Shown: positions 16,765 through 25,151 of the stretch, one piece after another
Position numbering within the stretch: position 1 is the stretch's first letter
How the letters are laid out: each line of letters opens with the position of its first letter
Translations under genes and position numbers: made by a program
NCBI RefSeq assembly: GCF_001651875.1
Contig: NZ_LNQB01000101.1
Span: 49,568 to 113,567, forward strand
Reading direction: 5' to 3'
DNA length: 64,000 bases
Origin: Sinorhizobium saheli
GTDB lineage: Bacteria; Pseudomonadota; Alphaproteobacteria; Rhizobiales; Rhizobiaceae
Notes under the pieces: model-generated
What the model was told of the DNA's origin: nothing
Seen by the model: the letters and a program-made list of their open reading frames with translations, nothing else
Database searches by the model: none

Positions 16765-17754
16765 TCAAACCGTGACGACGATCTTGCCAAACTGTTCGTT
16801 CGACTCCAGGAACCGATGCGCCTCGACGATCTGGTCGAACGGAAAGGTCCTGGCGATCACCGGCTGCAGCGAGCCCGACAGCAAGCCTTTGATGATGAAC
16901 GCTTTTGCGGCCACAAGCCGCTCCGGATCACGGGTGATCTCGTGGACGAGATAGCCGCGCAGCGTCAGGCTCTTGCTGAGCGCGCTGAACAGCGGGAAGG
17001 GCGTTGGCTCCGGGCTCAGGCCGCCATATTCGATGAGAATGCCGCCCCGTGACATGGCGGCAGTCAAGGGCTCGAATATCGGTCCGCCGACCGGGTCGAA
17101 CACGACCCGTACGCCCAGGGGACCGGCGAATTCCTTCAGGCCGGCTTCCAGGTCTTCCTCGGCGGAAGCGATGACATGGGCGGCGCCGGATTCAAGCAGG
17201 GCCTGCTTCTTGCGGGACGTTCGCGTAACCGCGACGGGGGTCGCACCGACCATGTTGGCGATCTGGATTGCGGCCAACCCGACGCTGCTCGATGCGGCGG
17301 TGATGGCGACAAAGTCGCCTTGGCGGAGCTTGGCGATATCGATCAGCGCGCCATAGGCCGTGAGATACTGCATCCAGACGGCCGCTGCCGCTTCCCAGCT
17401 GAGCGATGGCGGGTGCTTGACCGCGAGTTCGGCGGGAAACGTGGCAAACTCGCCATAGGCGGGCCACCGCACCATGGATAGCGGCGGCACGACGCTGACG
17501 GGGTCGCCCGGCGCGAAAGCGCCCACACCCTCCCCGACCGTCTCGACGACGCCCGCTGCCTCGAGCCCGAGACCGGAAGGCAAGCGCGGCGTCTCGATAT
17601 AGGAGCCGGAACGCAGCAGCGCCTCCGCCCGGTTCAGTCCCAGTGCCTTGACGCGGATTTGAATTTCACCCCGACCGGGTCTCGGAACATCGACGTTTTC
17701 GATGCGCAAAACCTCGGGACCACCATGCTCATGAAAGCGAACAACACGTGCCAT
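16765..17754 (-). CDS. Zinc-independent quinone oxidoreductase / alcohol dehydrogenase-like protein (MDR family)
   Basis: 329 residues from the ATG at 17754 (GGAG upstream). GroES-like N-terminal domain, with the MDR core LNRAEALLRSGSYIETPRLPSGLGLEAAGVV split over residues ~41-72. The nucleotide-binding domain has VAITAASSSVGLAAIQIANM near residue 140. No zinc-ligand Cys/His set is apparent, so it belongs with the quinone-oxidoreductase branch, using NADPH. It is divergent from the LysR regulator at 17859, the usual arrangement for a LysR-controlled target. The substrate is unknown. Confidence 0.85.
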   Translation of the reverse strand: MARVVRFHEHGGPEVLRIENVDVPRPGRGEIQIRVKALGLNRAEALLRSGSYIETPRLPSGLGLEAAGVVETVGEGVGAFAPGDPVSVVPPLSMVRWPAYGEFATFPAELAVKHPPSLSWEAAAAVWMQYLTAYGALIDIAKLRQGDFVAITAASSSVGLAAIQIANMVGATPVAVTRTSRKKQALLESGAAHVIASAEEDLEAGLKEFAGPLGVRVVFDPVGGPIFEPLTAAMSRGGILIEYGGLSPEPTPFPLFSALSKSLTLRGYLVHEITRDPERLVAAKAFIIKGLLSGSLQPVIARTFPFDQIVEAHRFLESNEQFGKIVVTV

Positions 17755-17858
17755 CGACAATAACTCCAAACAAAATGAACGTAATAAGCTATGCCAAGGC
17801 GGATCGAGCGGATAAATAGGCACATGCGACGGACAGTATGAACTGAGAGTTTCTAATC

Positions 17859-18758
17859 ATGGATCGCCTGACAAGCATGGCCGTCTTCGTTAAAGCCGTC
17901 GATTTGGGATCGTTCGCGGCCGCGGCAGCCGTGCTCGGACTATCGCCGCCGATGGTCGGCAAGCATGTCCGCTTCCTTGAACAGCATCTGGGCGTGCGGC
18001 TTATCAACCGGACCACGCGCCGCCAGAGCCTGACCGACCTGGGGCGCGCCTATTACGAACGTTGCCGGATGGTGCTGGCGGAGGCAGAGGCTGCCGATGC
18101 GCTCGTGGCGGAGCAGCTTTCAGAACCGCGTGGAAGGCTGCGCGTGACAATGCCGGCGCTCCTCGGCCGGCGATGCGTTGCGCCGGTCCTGCTCGACCTT
18201 GCGAAGCAATACCCTTCGCTCGGCCTTGACCTCTCCTTCGCCGACCGCATCGTCGATCTGGTGGAGGACGGCTATGATCTCGCCATCCGGACCGGCAGTC
18301 TGGAGGACAGGGCCGGGATGATCGCGCGGCGCATCGCACGCCATCGCATGGTGGTCTGCGCATCGCCATCCTATGTCGAGATGCATGGCGAACCGCGGGC
18401 GCTGGAGGATCTGGAAAGGCATTGCGCCATTATCTACAGCCGGCCCGGCTGGGTCCTTCCATGGCTGTTTCCGCGCGAGGGCGAGCCTCCCGTAGAGATT
18501 ACGCCAGCAGGCCGGCTGCGCCTCGACGACCTCGACGCAATTGCCGATGCTGCGGCCGCCGGCCACGGTCTCGCATGGCTGCCGTCCTGGTTGATCCGTG
18601 AGCGTCTCCAGCAAGGCGCGCTCGTCCCGTTGCTTCCGGACCAGCCGGGTCACGTGTTCGACAATTATGCACTGTGGCCGCGGACGCCGCACCTGCCGCT
18701 GAAGGTCCGCGTCGCCGTCGACGCCTTGGCCGCGGCCTTGCCCAGGCTGATGATGTGA
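17859..18758 (+). CDS. LysR-family transcriptional regulator
   Basis: 299 residues. The N-terminal winged HTH is MAVFVKAVDLGSFAAAAAVL then SPPMVGKHVRFLEQHLGV (residues 7-45); the C-terminal half is a periplasmic-binding-like effector domain (DLVEDGYDLAIRTGSLED). It is divergent from the quinone-oxidoreductase-like gene across 104 bp (17755-17858), which probably holds both promoters. It likely controls that neighbour and itself, by analogy with LysR pairs. Confidence 0.9.
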   Translation: MDRLTSMAVFVKAVDLGSFAAAAAVLGLSPPMVGKHVRFLEQHLGVRLINRTTRRQSLTDLGRAYYERCRMVLAEAEAADALVAEQLSEPRGRLRVTMPALLGRRCVAPVLLDLAKQYPSLGLDLSFADRIVDLVEDGYDLAIRTGSLEDRAGMIARRIARHRMVVCASPSYVEMHGEPRALEDLERHCAIIYSRPGWVLPWLFPREGEPPVEITPAGRLRLDDLDAIADAAAAGHGLAWLPSWLIRERLQQGALVPLLPDQPGHVFDNYALWPRTPHLPLKVRVAVDALAAALPRLMM

Positions 18759-18788
18759 CAGGCGCGGGCACTTCTGCGGCTCGATCGC

Positions 18789-18823
18789 GACGCGCCGGCT
18801 CGGCTCTTTCCGGCCGGCGCGTC
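18789..18823. terminator. Convergent terminator-like hairpin
   Basis: GACGCGCCGGC (18789-18799) pairs perfectly with GCCGGCGCGTC (18813-18823) over a 13-nt loop containing CTCTTTCC. It lies in the 78-bp gap between the convergent LysR and RND transporter genes. A U-tract is lacking, so termination strength is uncertain. Confidence 0.45.
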
Positions 18824-18836
18824 GTCGCTCGTGCAG

Positions 18837-21800
18837 TCATTCCGCCGCGAGTGGCGCCGGATAGGTTTCGCGATCTTCGTCCGGTTGCGCCTGCGGCGAC
18901 GCCGCTTCCGGCGCGCCCGTGCGTGCCTTCGGTTCCCTGCCGAAGAACAGCGCATAGCCGGCCGGCAGCACCAGGATCGTCAGGACGGTCGCAACCAGGA
19001 TGCCGCCCATCATGGCGTAGGCGAGCGGACCCCAGAAGACGCCGCGTGAGATCGGGATCAGCGCCAGCACCGCCGTCAACGCCGTCAGCATGATCGGCCG
19101 GAAGCGGCGCACCGCCGCGCCGATGATCGCCTCGGAGCGCTCCATCCCCGCGGCGATGTCCTGGTCGATCTGGTCGACGAGGATGATCGAGTTGCGGATG
19201 ATGATGCCGAGCAGGGCAATGACGCCGAGGATGGCGACGAAGCCGAAGGGAGCGCCGCTGACGATGAGGGCGGCGGCGGCGCCGATGATGCCGAGCGGAC
19301 CTGTGGCGAGCACCAGCATCGACTTGCCGAAGTGCTGGAGCTGCGCCATCAAGAGGATGACGATGACGAGCAGCATGATCGGCGCCTTGGCGGCGATCGA
19401 CGCCTGGCTCTCGGCGCTGTCTTCCGCGCCGCCCTGGATCTCGATCTTGTAGCCGGGCGCAAGGCCGTCGCGAAGCCCCTTGAGCTCGTCGTAGAGCTTC
19501 ATCGTCACGTCGTTGGGTTGCACGCCGTCGGGGAGCGTACCCCGCACGGTGATCGTCGGCAGGCGATCGCGACGCCATTCGATGCCCTGCTCCATGACCG
19601 GCATGACCTTGGCGACCTGCGAGACCGGGACGAAGCCGCCGAAATCCGTGGGGACATAGACCGAGTTGACGGCCGAGAGCAGTTGCCGGCTGCCGTCGGG
19701 TTCGCGGGCGACGATCGAGACCGTTTCCTCGCCGTCGCGGAAGTCGGCGAGCGGCGCACCGGACATCGCCGCCTGCAGCATCTGGCGGATGCGCTGCGAG
19801 GTGACGCCGAGCGCGCGGGCGCGGTCCTGGTCGATCGTGAGCTTCATCGCCGGAACCGGCTCCAGCCAGTCGTCATGAACCGCCCCGAGCAGCGGGTTCT
19901 GGTTGAACTTCGCCTTCACCTCGTCGGCGATGCGGCGCACCTCCTGGCGATCCGGGCCCATGACGCGGAGCTGCACCGGCCAGCCGGTCGGCGGCCCCAG
20001 GAACAGGCGGTCGACCTTGGCGCGGATCGAGGGGAAGTCCTCGGCAAGGATCGTGCGCAGCTTGACGATCAGCCGCTCGCGGGCGGGCTCGTCCTTCGCC
20101 ATGACGAGGAGCTGCGCGAAGTTTGGGTTGCGAAGCTGCTGGTCGAGCGGCAGGAAGAAGCGCGGCGCGCCTTCGCCGATATAGGTGGCGATGAAGCGCT
20201 TGTCCTCGTCGTCCATCATCCGCGCCTCGAGCGCCTTGGCCTGCTTCTCGACCTCCTTGATGCTCGTTCCCTCCGGCAGCCAGAGGTCGATCAGGATTTC
20301 CGGCCGCGAGGACTGCGGGAAGAAGTTCTTCGGGATGAACTGGAAGGCCCAGAGGCTTGTCGTGAAGGCCGCAAGCGTCATGACGAGGACGATGACGCGG
20401 TGGCGGACCGCCCAGCCGACGGTCGCCCTCAGGCGCCGGTAGAAGCGGGTATCGAAGACGTCGTGGTGGCTGCCCGCATGATGGCGCTGCTTCAGGATCA
20501 TGTAGCCGAGCCAGGGCGTGAAATAGACGGCCACGAACCATGATACGACGAGGGCGATGCCGACGACATAGAAGAGCGAGCGGACATATTCGCCGGCGGT
20601 CGACTCGGCAAAGCCGACCGGGATGAAACCGGCGGTGGTGATCAGCGTGCCGGTCAGCATCGGGAAGGCCGTGGAGGAATAGGCGAAGCTCGCCGCCTCG
20701 ATCTTGACCAGCCCCTCCTCGAGCTTCCTCTCCATCAGCTCGACCACGATCATCGCATCGTCAACGAGCAGCCCGAGCGCGATGATCAGGGCGCCGAGCG
20801 AGATGCGCTGCAGGTCGATGCCGAGCTCGTACATGATGGCGAAGGTGGCGGCGAGCACCAGCGGTATGGCGATCGCGATGACCAGGCCGGAGCGCCAGCC
20901 GATCGACAGGAAGGAGACGACGAGCACGATGATCAGCGCCTCGACCAGCGCGTGGCTGAACTCGCTGATCGCCTCGGTGACCACCTCCGGCTGATTGGAT
21001 ATCTGCCCGACCGACACGCCGTAGGGAAGCGCGGACTCGAAGCGTTCATAGGTCGCCTCCACCGCCTTGCCGACATCGGTGACCTTGTGGCCCTTGGCCA
21101 TGACGACGCCGATCTCGACGGCATCGTGGCCATTGAAGCGGAACTTGCGCGAATAGGGGTCTTCGAGGCCGGAACTGACGGCGGCGATGTCGCCGAGCCG
21201 GATGGTTCGATCGCCCACCCGCAGCCGCAATTCGCGGATTTCGTCGACTTTCGCGACGCCGCCTTCGACGGCGATGCGCACCGAGCGCGTGCCGGTGTCG
21301 ACATTGCCGGCGAGGTCGACATCGTTCTGGCCGGCAATCGCGTCACGCAGATCGTTGAGCGTCAGCCCGCGTTCGGCGAGCGCCTTGGAGGAGACGTCGA
21401 TATAGATTTTCTGCGGCTGGTCGCCGAGGATGACCACCTTCTCGACGCCAGGCGTCGTCAGCAGCATGTCGCGGCCTTCTATGGCGAAGCGCTTCAGTTC
21501 GGGGTAGCTGTAGCCGTCGCCGCTGATCGCGTGCAGCGTGATGAAGGTGTCGCCGAACTCGTCGTTGAAATAGGGGCCGAGCAGGCCTTCCGGCAGCTCA
21601 TTGGCGATATCGCCGACCTTCTTGCGCACCTGATAGAAAGCGTCGGCGACGTCATCGGCATCCGTGTCGCCCTCGATCTGGACGGTGATGATGGCGCTGC
21701 CGGCGCGCGTATAGGAGCGGACGAAGTCGAGATGCGGCGTTTCCTGCAGCTTCCGCTCGATCTTGTTGACGACCTGGTCCTGCATCTCCTCGATCGAGGC

Positions 21801-21989
21801 GCCCGGCCAGACGGCCTGGACGATCATGGTGCGGAAGGTGAATTCCGGGTCCTCGCGCTGGCCCATGCGCACGAGCCCGAGCGCACCGGTGACGATGATC
21901 AGCGCGAACAGGAAGCGCGCGATGCTCGGATGACCGATCGCCCAGCGCGAAAGATTGAAGGGCTTCTTGTCCCCGGTTGAGGCGTGCAT
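18837..21989 (-). CDS. RND-family efflux transporter, inner-membrane pump
   Basis: 1050 residues, the usual size of an AcrB/MexB-like pump. Twelve transmembrane segments are arranged 1+5 and 1+5 around two large periplasmic loops. The TM4 proton-relay motif is present as ALGLLVDDAMIVVELMERK (the Asp pair), and the C-terminal half has LLGIIIRNSIILVDQIDQD. The N-terminus shows IIVTGALGLVRMGQREDPEF, typical of the branch clustering with HAE1-type multidrug pumps of rhizobia. It would export drugs or metabolites by proton antiport with the adaptor encoded upstream. No outer-membrane TolC-type gene is adjacent. It is the third gene of a TetR-adaptor-pump operon. Confidence 0.93.
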   Translation of the reverse strand: MHASTGDKKPFNLSRWAIGHPSIARFLFALIIVTGALGLVRMGQREDPEFTFRTMIVQAVWPGASIEEMQDQVVNKIERKLQETPHLDFVRSYTRAGSAIITVQIEGDTDADDVADAFYQVRKKVGDIANELPEGLLGPYFNDEFGDTFITLHAISGDGYSYPELKRFAIEGRDMLLTTPGVEKVVILGDQPQKIYIDVSSKALAERGLTLNDLRDAIAGQNDVDLAGNVDTGTRSVRIAVEGGVAKVDEIRELRLRVGDRTIRLGDIAAVSSGLEDPYSRKFRFNGHDAVEIGVVMAKGHKVTDVGKAVEATYERFESALPYGVSVGQISNQPEVVTEAISEFSHALVEALIIVLVVSFLSIGWRSGLVIAIAIPLVLAATFAIMYELGIDLQRISLGALIIALGLLVDDAMIVVELMERKLEEGLVKIEAASFAYSSTAFPMLTGTLITTAGFIPVGFAESTAGEYVRSLFYVVGIALVVSWFVAVYFTPWLGYMILKQRHHAGSHHDVFDTRFYRRLRATVGWAVRHRVIVLVMTLAAFTTSLWAFQFIPKNFFPQSSRPEILIDLWLPEGTSIKEVEKQAKALEARMMDDEDKRFIATYIGEGAPRFFLPLDQQLRNPNFAQLLVMAKDEPARERLIVKLRTILAEDFPSIRAKVDRLFLGPPTGWPVQLRVMGPDRQEVRRIADEVKAKFNQNPLLGAVHDDWLEPVPAMKLTIDQDRARALGVTSQRIRQMLQAAMSGAPLADFRDGEETVSIVAREPDGSRQLLSAVNSVYVPTDFGGFVPVSQVAKVMPVMEQGIEWRRDRLPTITVRGTLPDGVQPNDVTMKLYDELKGLRDGLAPGYKIEIQGGAEDSAESQASIAAKAPIMLLVIVILLMAQLQHFGKSMLVLATGPLGIIGAAAALIVSGAPFGFVAILGVIALLGIIIRNSIILVDQIDQDIAAGMERSEAIIGAAVRRFRPIMLTALTAVLALIPISRGVFWGPLAYAMMGGILVATVLTILVLPAGYALFFGREPKARTGAPEAASPQAQPDEDRETYPAPLAAE

Positions 21990-22019
21990 GGCCGTCGTTC
22001 CGTTTTCTGATGATGGATG

Positions 22020-23174
22020 TCAGCGCAGGATTTCGTGCGTTTCGGCGCGGGCGGACTCTTGCTCGACCGAGGGTTCGGCAATCGCCGGCAGCTTTACCTT
22101 CAGTTCTTCCGACATAAACTGCGTGCCAGCCGCAACCACGAGGTCGCCGGCTCGAAGGCCAGCCGCGACGCGCACGCCGCCGTCGGCGAAATCGGCAAGG
22201 GTAATCTCGCGCGCGTGGACGATCGACGCTTTGCGGTCGACCACCCAGACGATGTCCTTGCCGTCCTTGCGGGCGAGCGCGCTCAAGGGGACGGCGGCGA
22301 GCGGCGGCGCATTCGCCACGACCGTCTCGACCGTCGCCGTCATGCCGAGGAGGACGCGCTGGTCGTCGGGCAGGCTGACGCGCACGGAGAAGGTTCGCGA
22401 ACGCGGGTCGGCGCTGCCGGAGACCTCGCGGACATGGCCGTCGAGGACGAGCGCATCGTTCGACCAGAAGCGCGCCTTGACCGGCTTGCCCGTCGTGAAC
22501 TCGGAAATATCCGTCTCCGGAACGGCGATCTCGACCTCCTTTTCGCCGTCGACCGCAACGGTGACGACCGGGGTGCCGGTGCCGACGACCTGGCCGATGT
22601 CGGCATTGATGGCGGTCACGATGCCGTTCTGGCCGGATTTCAGGTCCGTATAGGCGACCTGGTTCTTCGCCTGACTGAGAGAAGCGGCTGCGGCGTCGCG
22701 CGTGGAGACCGCCTGGTCGTAGGCGAGCGTCGCCTGGTCGAGCTGCGCCCTGGAGGAGAACGCCTTGCCGAAGAGCTGTTCGGCCCGACTCTTGGCGAGC
22801 GCCGCCGTCTGCACCTGCGTCTCGGCGGCGAGCAGGCTCGCCTCGGCGCTCTTCACCGCGAGCTCGAAATCGACCGGATCGATGCGCGCCAGGACGTCAC
22901 CGGGCTTCACCCGGTCGCCGATATTGACGAGCCGCTCGGTGATCTTGCCGCCCACGCGGAAGCCGAGGTTCATTTCCGTGCGCGCCTTCACCGCGCCCGA
23001 ATAGTCGAGCGTGCGGGCCTGCGCCGCCGCGTCGATCTCCACCACCTTCACAGGACGGATGATCGCCTTCGTCTCGGCCTTCTCTTCCGAGCAGCCGACA
23101 AGAACGGCGCCGAGAGCGACTACGGCCAGAAGATTGGCGACGAACGGCCTAATGGAGGGCCTCGGTGAAAACAT
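22020..23174 (-). CDS. RND efflux periplasmic adaptor (membrane fusion protein), lipoprotein
   Basis: 384 residues. A lipoprotein signal peptide ends in the lipobox LVGC (Cys ~27 of MFSPRPSIRP...). The HlyD-like barrel-sandwich hybrid is seen as AKTEMNLGFRVGGKITERL (first lipoyl half) and YTDLKSGQNGIVTAINADIG (second half), split by an alpha hairpin rich in Ala/Gln. It bridges the inner-membrane pump to an outer-membrane channel. It lies 30 bp upstream of the pump gene and 52 bp downstream of the TetR gene on the same strand. Confidence 0.92.
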   Translation of the reverse strand: MFSPRPSIRPFVANLLAVVALGAVLVGCSEEKAETKAIIRPVKVVEIDAAAQARTLDYSGAVKARTEMNLGFRVGGKITERLVNIGDRVKPGDVLARIDPVDFELAVKSAEASLLAAETQVQTAALAKSRAEQLFGKAFSSRAQLDQATLAYDQAVSTRDAAAASLSQAKNQVAYTDLKSGQNGIVTAINADIGQVVGTGTPVVTVAVDGEKEVEIAVPETDISEFTTGKPVKARFWSNDALVLDGHVREVSGSADPRSRTFSVRVSLPDDQRVLLGMTATVETVVANAPPLAAVPLSALARKDGKDIVWVVDRKASIVHAREITLADFADGGVRVAAGLRAGDLVVAAGTQFMSEELKVKLPAIAEPSVEQESARAETHEILR

Positions 23175-23226
23175 CGTTCGTACTCCCTGTGCGGCGGCAC
23201 GTGCACGGCCGCTCGTATTTCTTCGA

Positions 23227-23835
23227 CTATTTCTTCAGTGCCTTGATCGCGAATTCGATCAGCTCGTCAGGCGTCGCGCGGTTCTGCTTCGCAAGACATT
23301 GCGCCACCATCTGCGGATGGCACAGGGTGATCAGGCTGGCATCGAAGCACCGGGCCGCGACCTCAGGGTCCTGCTCGGCGAATTCGCCGGCCTCGATTCC
23401 CTCGCGGATGACCCCGGCCAGGAGCTGGTCGATGCGGTCGATGTGCTTTTCGATGACATGCCATTCGCGCTCGATCGCCACGACGACCATCTCGTGGACC
23501 TTCTGCTCGTCGAGCATGGTTTCGACGGTCAGCTTGTGCTGCGCATGCGCGTAGCGCCGGAGCCGTTCGGTGGGGCTCAAGGGCAGGCGCGAAATCTCAA
23601 AGGCCTGCTGATAGTTCGCGGCCAGCATGCGGGCGCAGAGCGCCTGATGGATTTCGGTCTTCGACGCGAAGAAGCGGTAGATATTCGCCGGCGACATGTC
23701 GAGGTCGCGGGCGATGTCGGCGACATTCGTCTTGGCGTAGCCGTAATGGCGGAAGAGGCGCTCCGCCGAATCGAGGATCCGCGTGATGTTTTCCTGCCTG
23801 GCCGTGTCGACGCCGCTTTCCTTGAGATCGCTCAT
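23227..23835 (-). CDS. TetR-family repressor of the RND efflux operon
   Basis: 202 residues from the ATG at 23835 (TAAGG directly upstream); an upstream ATG at 23847 has no ribosome binding site. N-terminal HTH: RILDSAERLFRHYGYAKTNV then IARDLDMSPANIYRFF (residues ~20-55), as in AcrR-type efflux repressors. As first gene of the operon it probably autorepresses and controls the adaptor and pump, responding to pump substrates. Ligand unknown. Confidence 0.88.
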   Translation of the reverse strand: MSDLKESGVDTARQENITRILDSAERLFRHYGYAKTNVADIARDLDMSPANIYRFFASKTEIHQALCARMLAANYQQAFEISRLPLSPTERLRRYAHAQHKLTVETMLDEQKVHEMVVVAIEREWHVIEKHIDRIDQLLAGVIREGIEAGEFAEQDPEVAARCFDASLITLCHPQMVAQCLAKQNRATPDELIEFAIKALKK

Positions 23836-24312
23836 CCTTACCCACATTTTGTAACGAGTGACGATTTTTGAATTTCGTCAGTCATAATTCGACAAGGCGC
23901 GTAAGTCAACAGGTTCTCTTCACGTGCGTCGGCGCCGCATTGCTACCTAAAATCGTAAAGTTCGCGTGAATGTGCCACCATCGCGCTCTGGCTTGGTCGA
24001 CCGAAGCGAAAGTGGAAGCCGCGAGGGCAACGATCGTCTTCGCGTGGGCACGGGGAATGTCGCGCCTGTCCGGCGCGGCCGACGACGACACTTGGGTCCA
24101 CTCGCGTGGGGTCTGCCGAGCATTCCGTTTCATGAAAGTATAAACTGTCTCTGACCCGCGCCTGGACGCCGTCCCCAAGAATTCTATAGGGCGAACAACC
24201 CGTTGAATTGACAAATGTTATTATAATTCTTGAATATGGAAGTTATGTTTATTTCTCTTTCTTTCGTGAAAAGGATTGTTACTATGGTCGCGGTTCATGG
24301 GGAGGAGTTCGC
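23836..24312. other. 477-bp intergenic region between the efflux operon and napE
   Basis: No convincing gene. It must carry the promoter of the efflux operon (minus) and of nap (plus). The last ~130 bp are unusually AT-rich (AATGTTATTATAATTC at 24213-24228) compared with the 60%+ GC surroundings. A TTGACA at 24208-24213 and a TATAAT at 24222-24227 occur but are only 8 nt apart, so they are not a sigma-70 pair. No TTG-N8-CAA site of the kind seen upstream of nir/nor/ubi was found. Confidence 0.6.
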
Positions 24313-24495
24313 GTGTCCGAGTTATCGTCGCAACAGGCGCCGCGATCGGGGGGGCGCAGGGAAATCCTCACCTTTTTGATTCTCGCCTTCGGCATCTGGC
24401 CGCTCGTGGCCGTCGGTGTCGTCGGCGGCTACGGCTTCCTCGTCTGGATGTTCCAGCTCGTATTCGGCCCACCGGGGCCGCCGGCAGCGCATTGA
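24313..24495 (+). CDS. napE: NapE, small membrane subunit of periplasmic nitrate reductase
   Basis: 60 residues from GTG at 24313, selected because GGAGGAG (24301-24307) sits 5 nt upstream; longer in-frame starts add an unrelated N-terminus. A single transmembrane region of NapE type is present: REILTFLILAFGIWPLVAVG then GYGFLVWMFQLVFGPPGPP. NapE is a conserved inner-membrane component of alphaproteobacterial nap operons whose exact role is unresolved. First gene of napEFDABC. Confidence 0.88.
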   Translation: MSELSSQQAPRSGGRREILTFLILAFGIWPLVAVGVVGGYGFLVWMFQLVFGPPGPPAAH

Positions 24496-24502
24496 GGCTG
24501 CA

Positions 24503-24814
24503 ATGACAGCGCCGGCGACAATCTCAAGACGCAACCTCCTGTTCGGGCGCAGTGCCGTCGCGGCGCAGGCGGACCGGGCCGTTCCGTATCTCGCGGTCGT
24601 CGGCGACGGCTGCCTGGCGAGAAACAAGGTCGACTGCCAGTCCTGCCGCGACGTCTGTCCGGAACAGGTGATTGGCTTCCGCCCGCGGGCCGGCGGCCCG
24701 TTCCTCCCGGAGGTCGACGGCGACCGCTGCAGCGGTTGCGGCGCCTGCATCGACATCTGTCCGGTCGGCGCGATCGCGCTCGCCGAGCGAAGCGGGGACG
24801 CGGCCGATGCCTGA
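24503..24814 (+). CDS. napF: NapF, iron-sulfur protein for NapA maturation
   Basis: 103 residues from the ATG at 24503. It begins with SRRNLLFG, a twin-arginine-like sequence typical of NapF N-termini although NapF is cytoplasmic. Two [4Fe-4S]-type clusters can be supported: CLARNKVDCQSCRDVCP with an unusual first spacing, and CSGCGACIDICP. Enterobacterial NapF is ~164 residues with more clusters, so this is a short form. NapF interacts with NapA before export and is proposed to help cofactor insertion. Ends 8 nt inside napD. Confidence 0.85.
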   Translation: MTAPATISRRNLLFGRSAVAAQADRAVPYLAVVGDGCLARNKVDCQSCRDVCPEQVIGFRPRAGGPFLPEVDGDRCSGCGACIDICPVGAIALAERSGDAADA

Positions 24815-25151
24815 CGCCGAGGCGCGCTACCATATTTCGAGCGCCGTTGTCGCCGTCGTGCCGGCGATGAAGGAGAGCGTGCTCGAGGCGCTCTCCGGAA
24901 TGAACAATGTCGAGGTCTATGGCCACCAGGACGGCAAGATCGTTGTGGTCATCGAAGGAACGAGCACCGGCATGCTCGGCGAATGCCTGTCGCGGATTTC
25001 CGCGCTTCCCGGCGTGGTGGCGGCCAGCATGGTGTTCGAGCATGTCGAAACGGCGCGCGACGAGGAAAGGGCGCAGGGTTCAGCGCCCTCGGCGCCCTCT
25101 GACGCAATAGAGGAGAGAAAGAGCGATGACCGGCGAATTGACGCGGCGTGA
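24807..25151 (+). CDS. napD: NapD, chaperone for NapA Tat signal
   Basis: 114 residues. Ferredoxin-like NapD fold: [19 protein letters not shown] at the start, [19 protein letters not shown] in the middle and [15 protein letters not shown] at the end of the core. The C-terminal ~25 residues are a charged tail beyond the domain, overlapping napA by 26 nt. NapD binds the twin-arginine signal of NapA and holds it until folding and molybdenum cofactor loading are complete. Confidence 0.92.
   Translation: MPDAEARYHISSAVVAVVPAMKESVLEALSGMNNVEVYGHQDGKIVVVIEGTSTGMLGECLSRISALPGVVAASMVFEHVETARDEERAQGSAPSAPSDAIEERKSDDRRIDAA

Noticed and set aside
24208..24227. TTGACA and TATAAT before napE as a sigma-70 promoter
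   Set aside because: The hexamers are only 8 nt apart, far from the ~17 nt needed.
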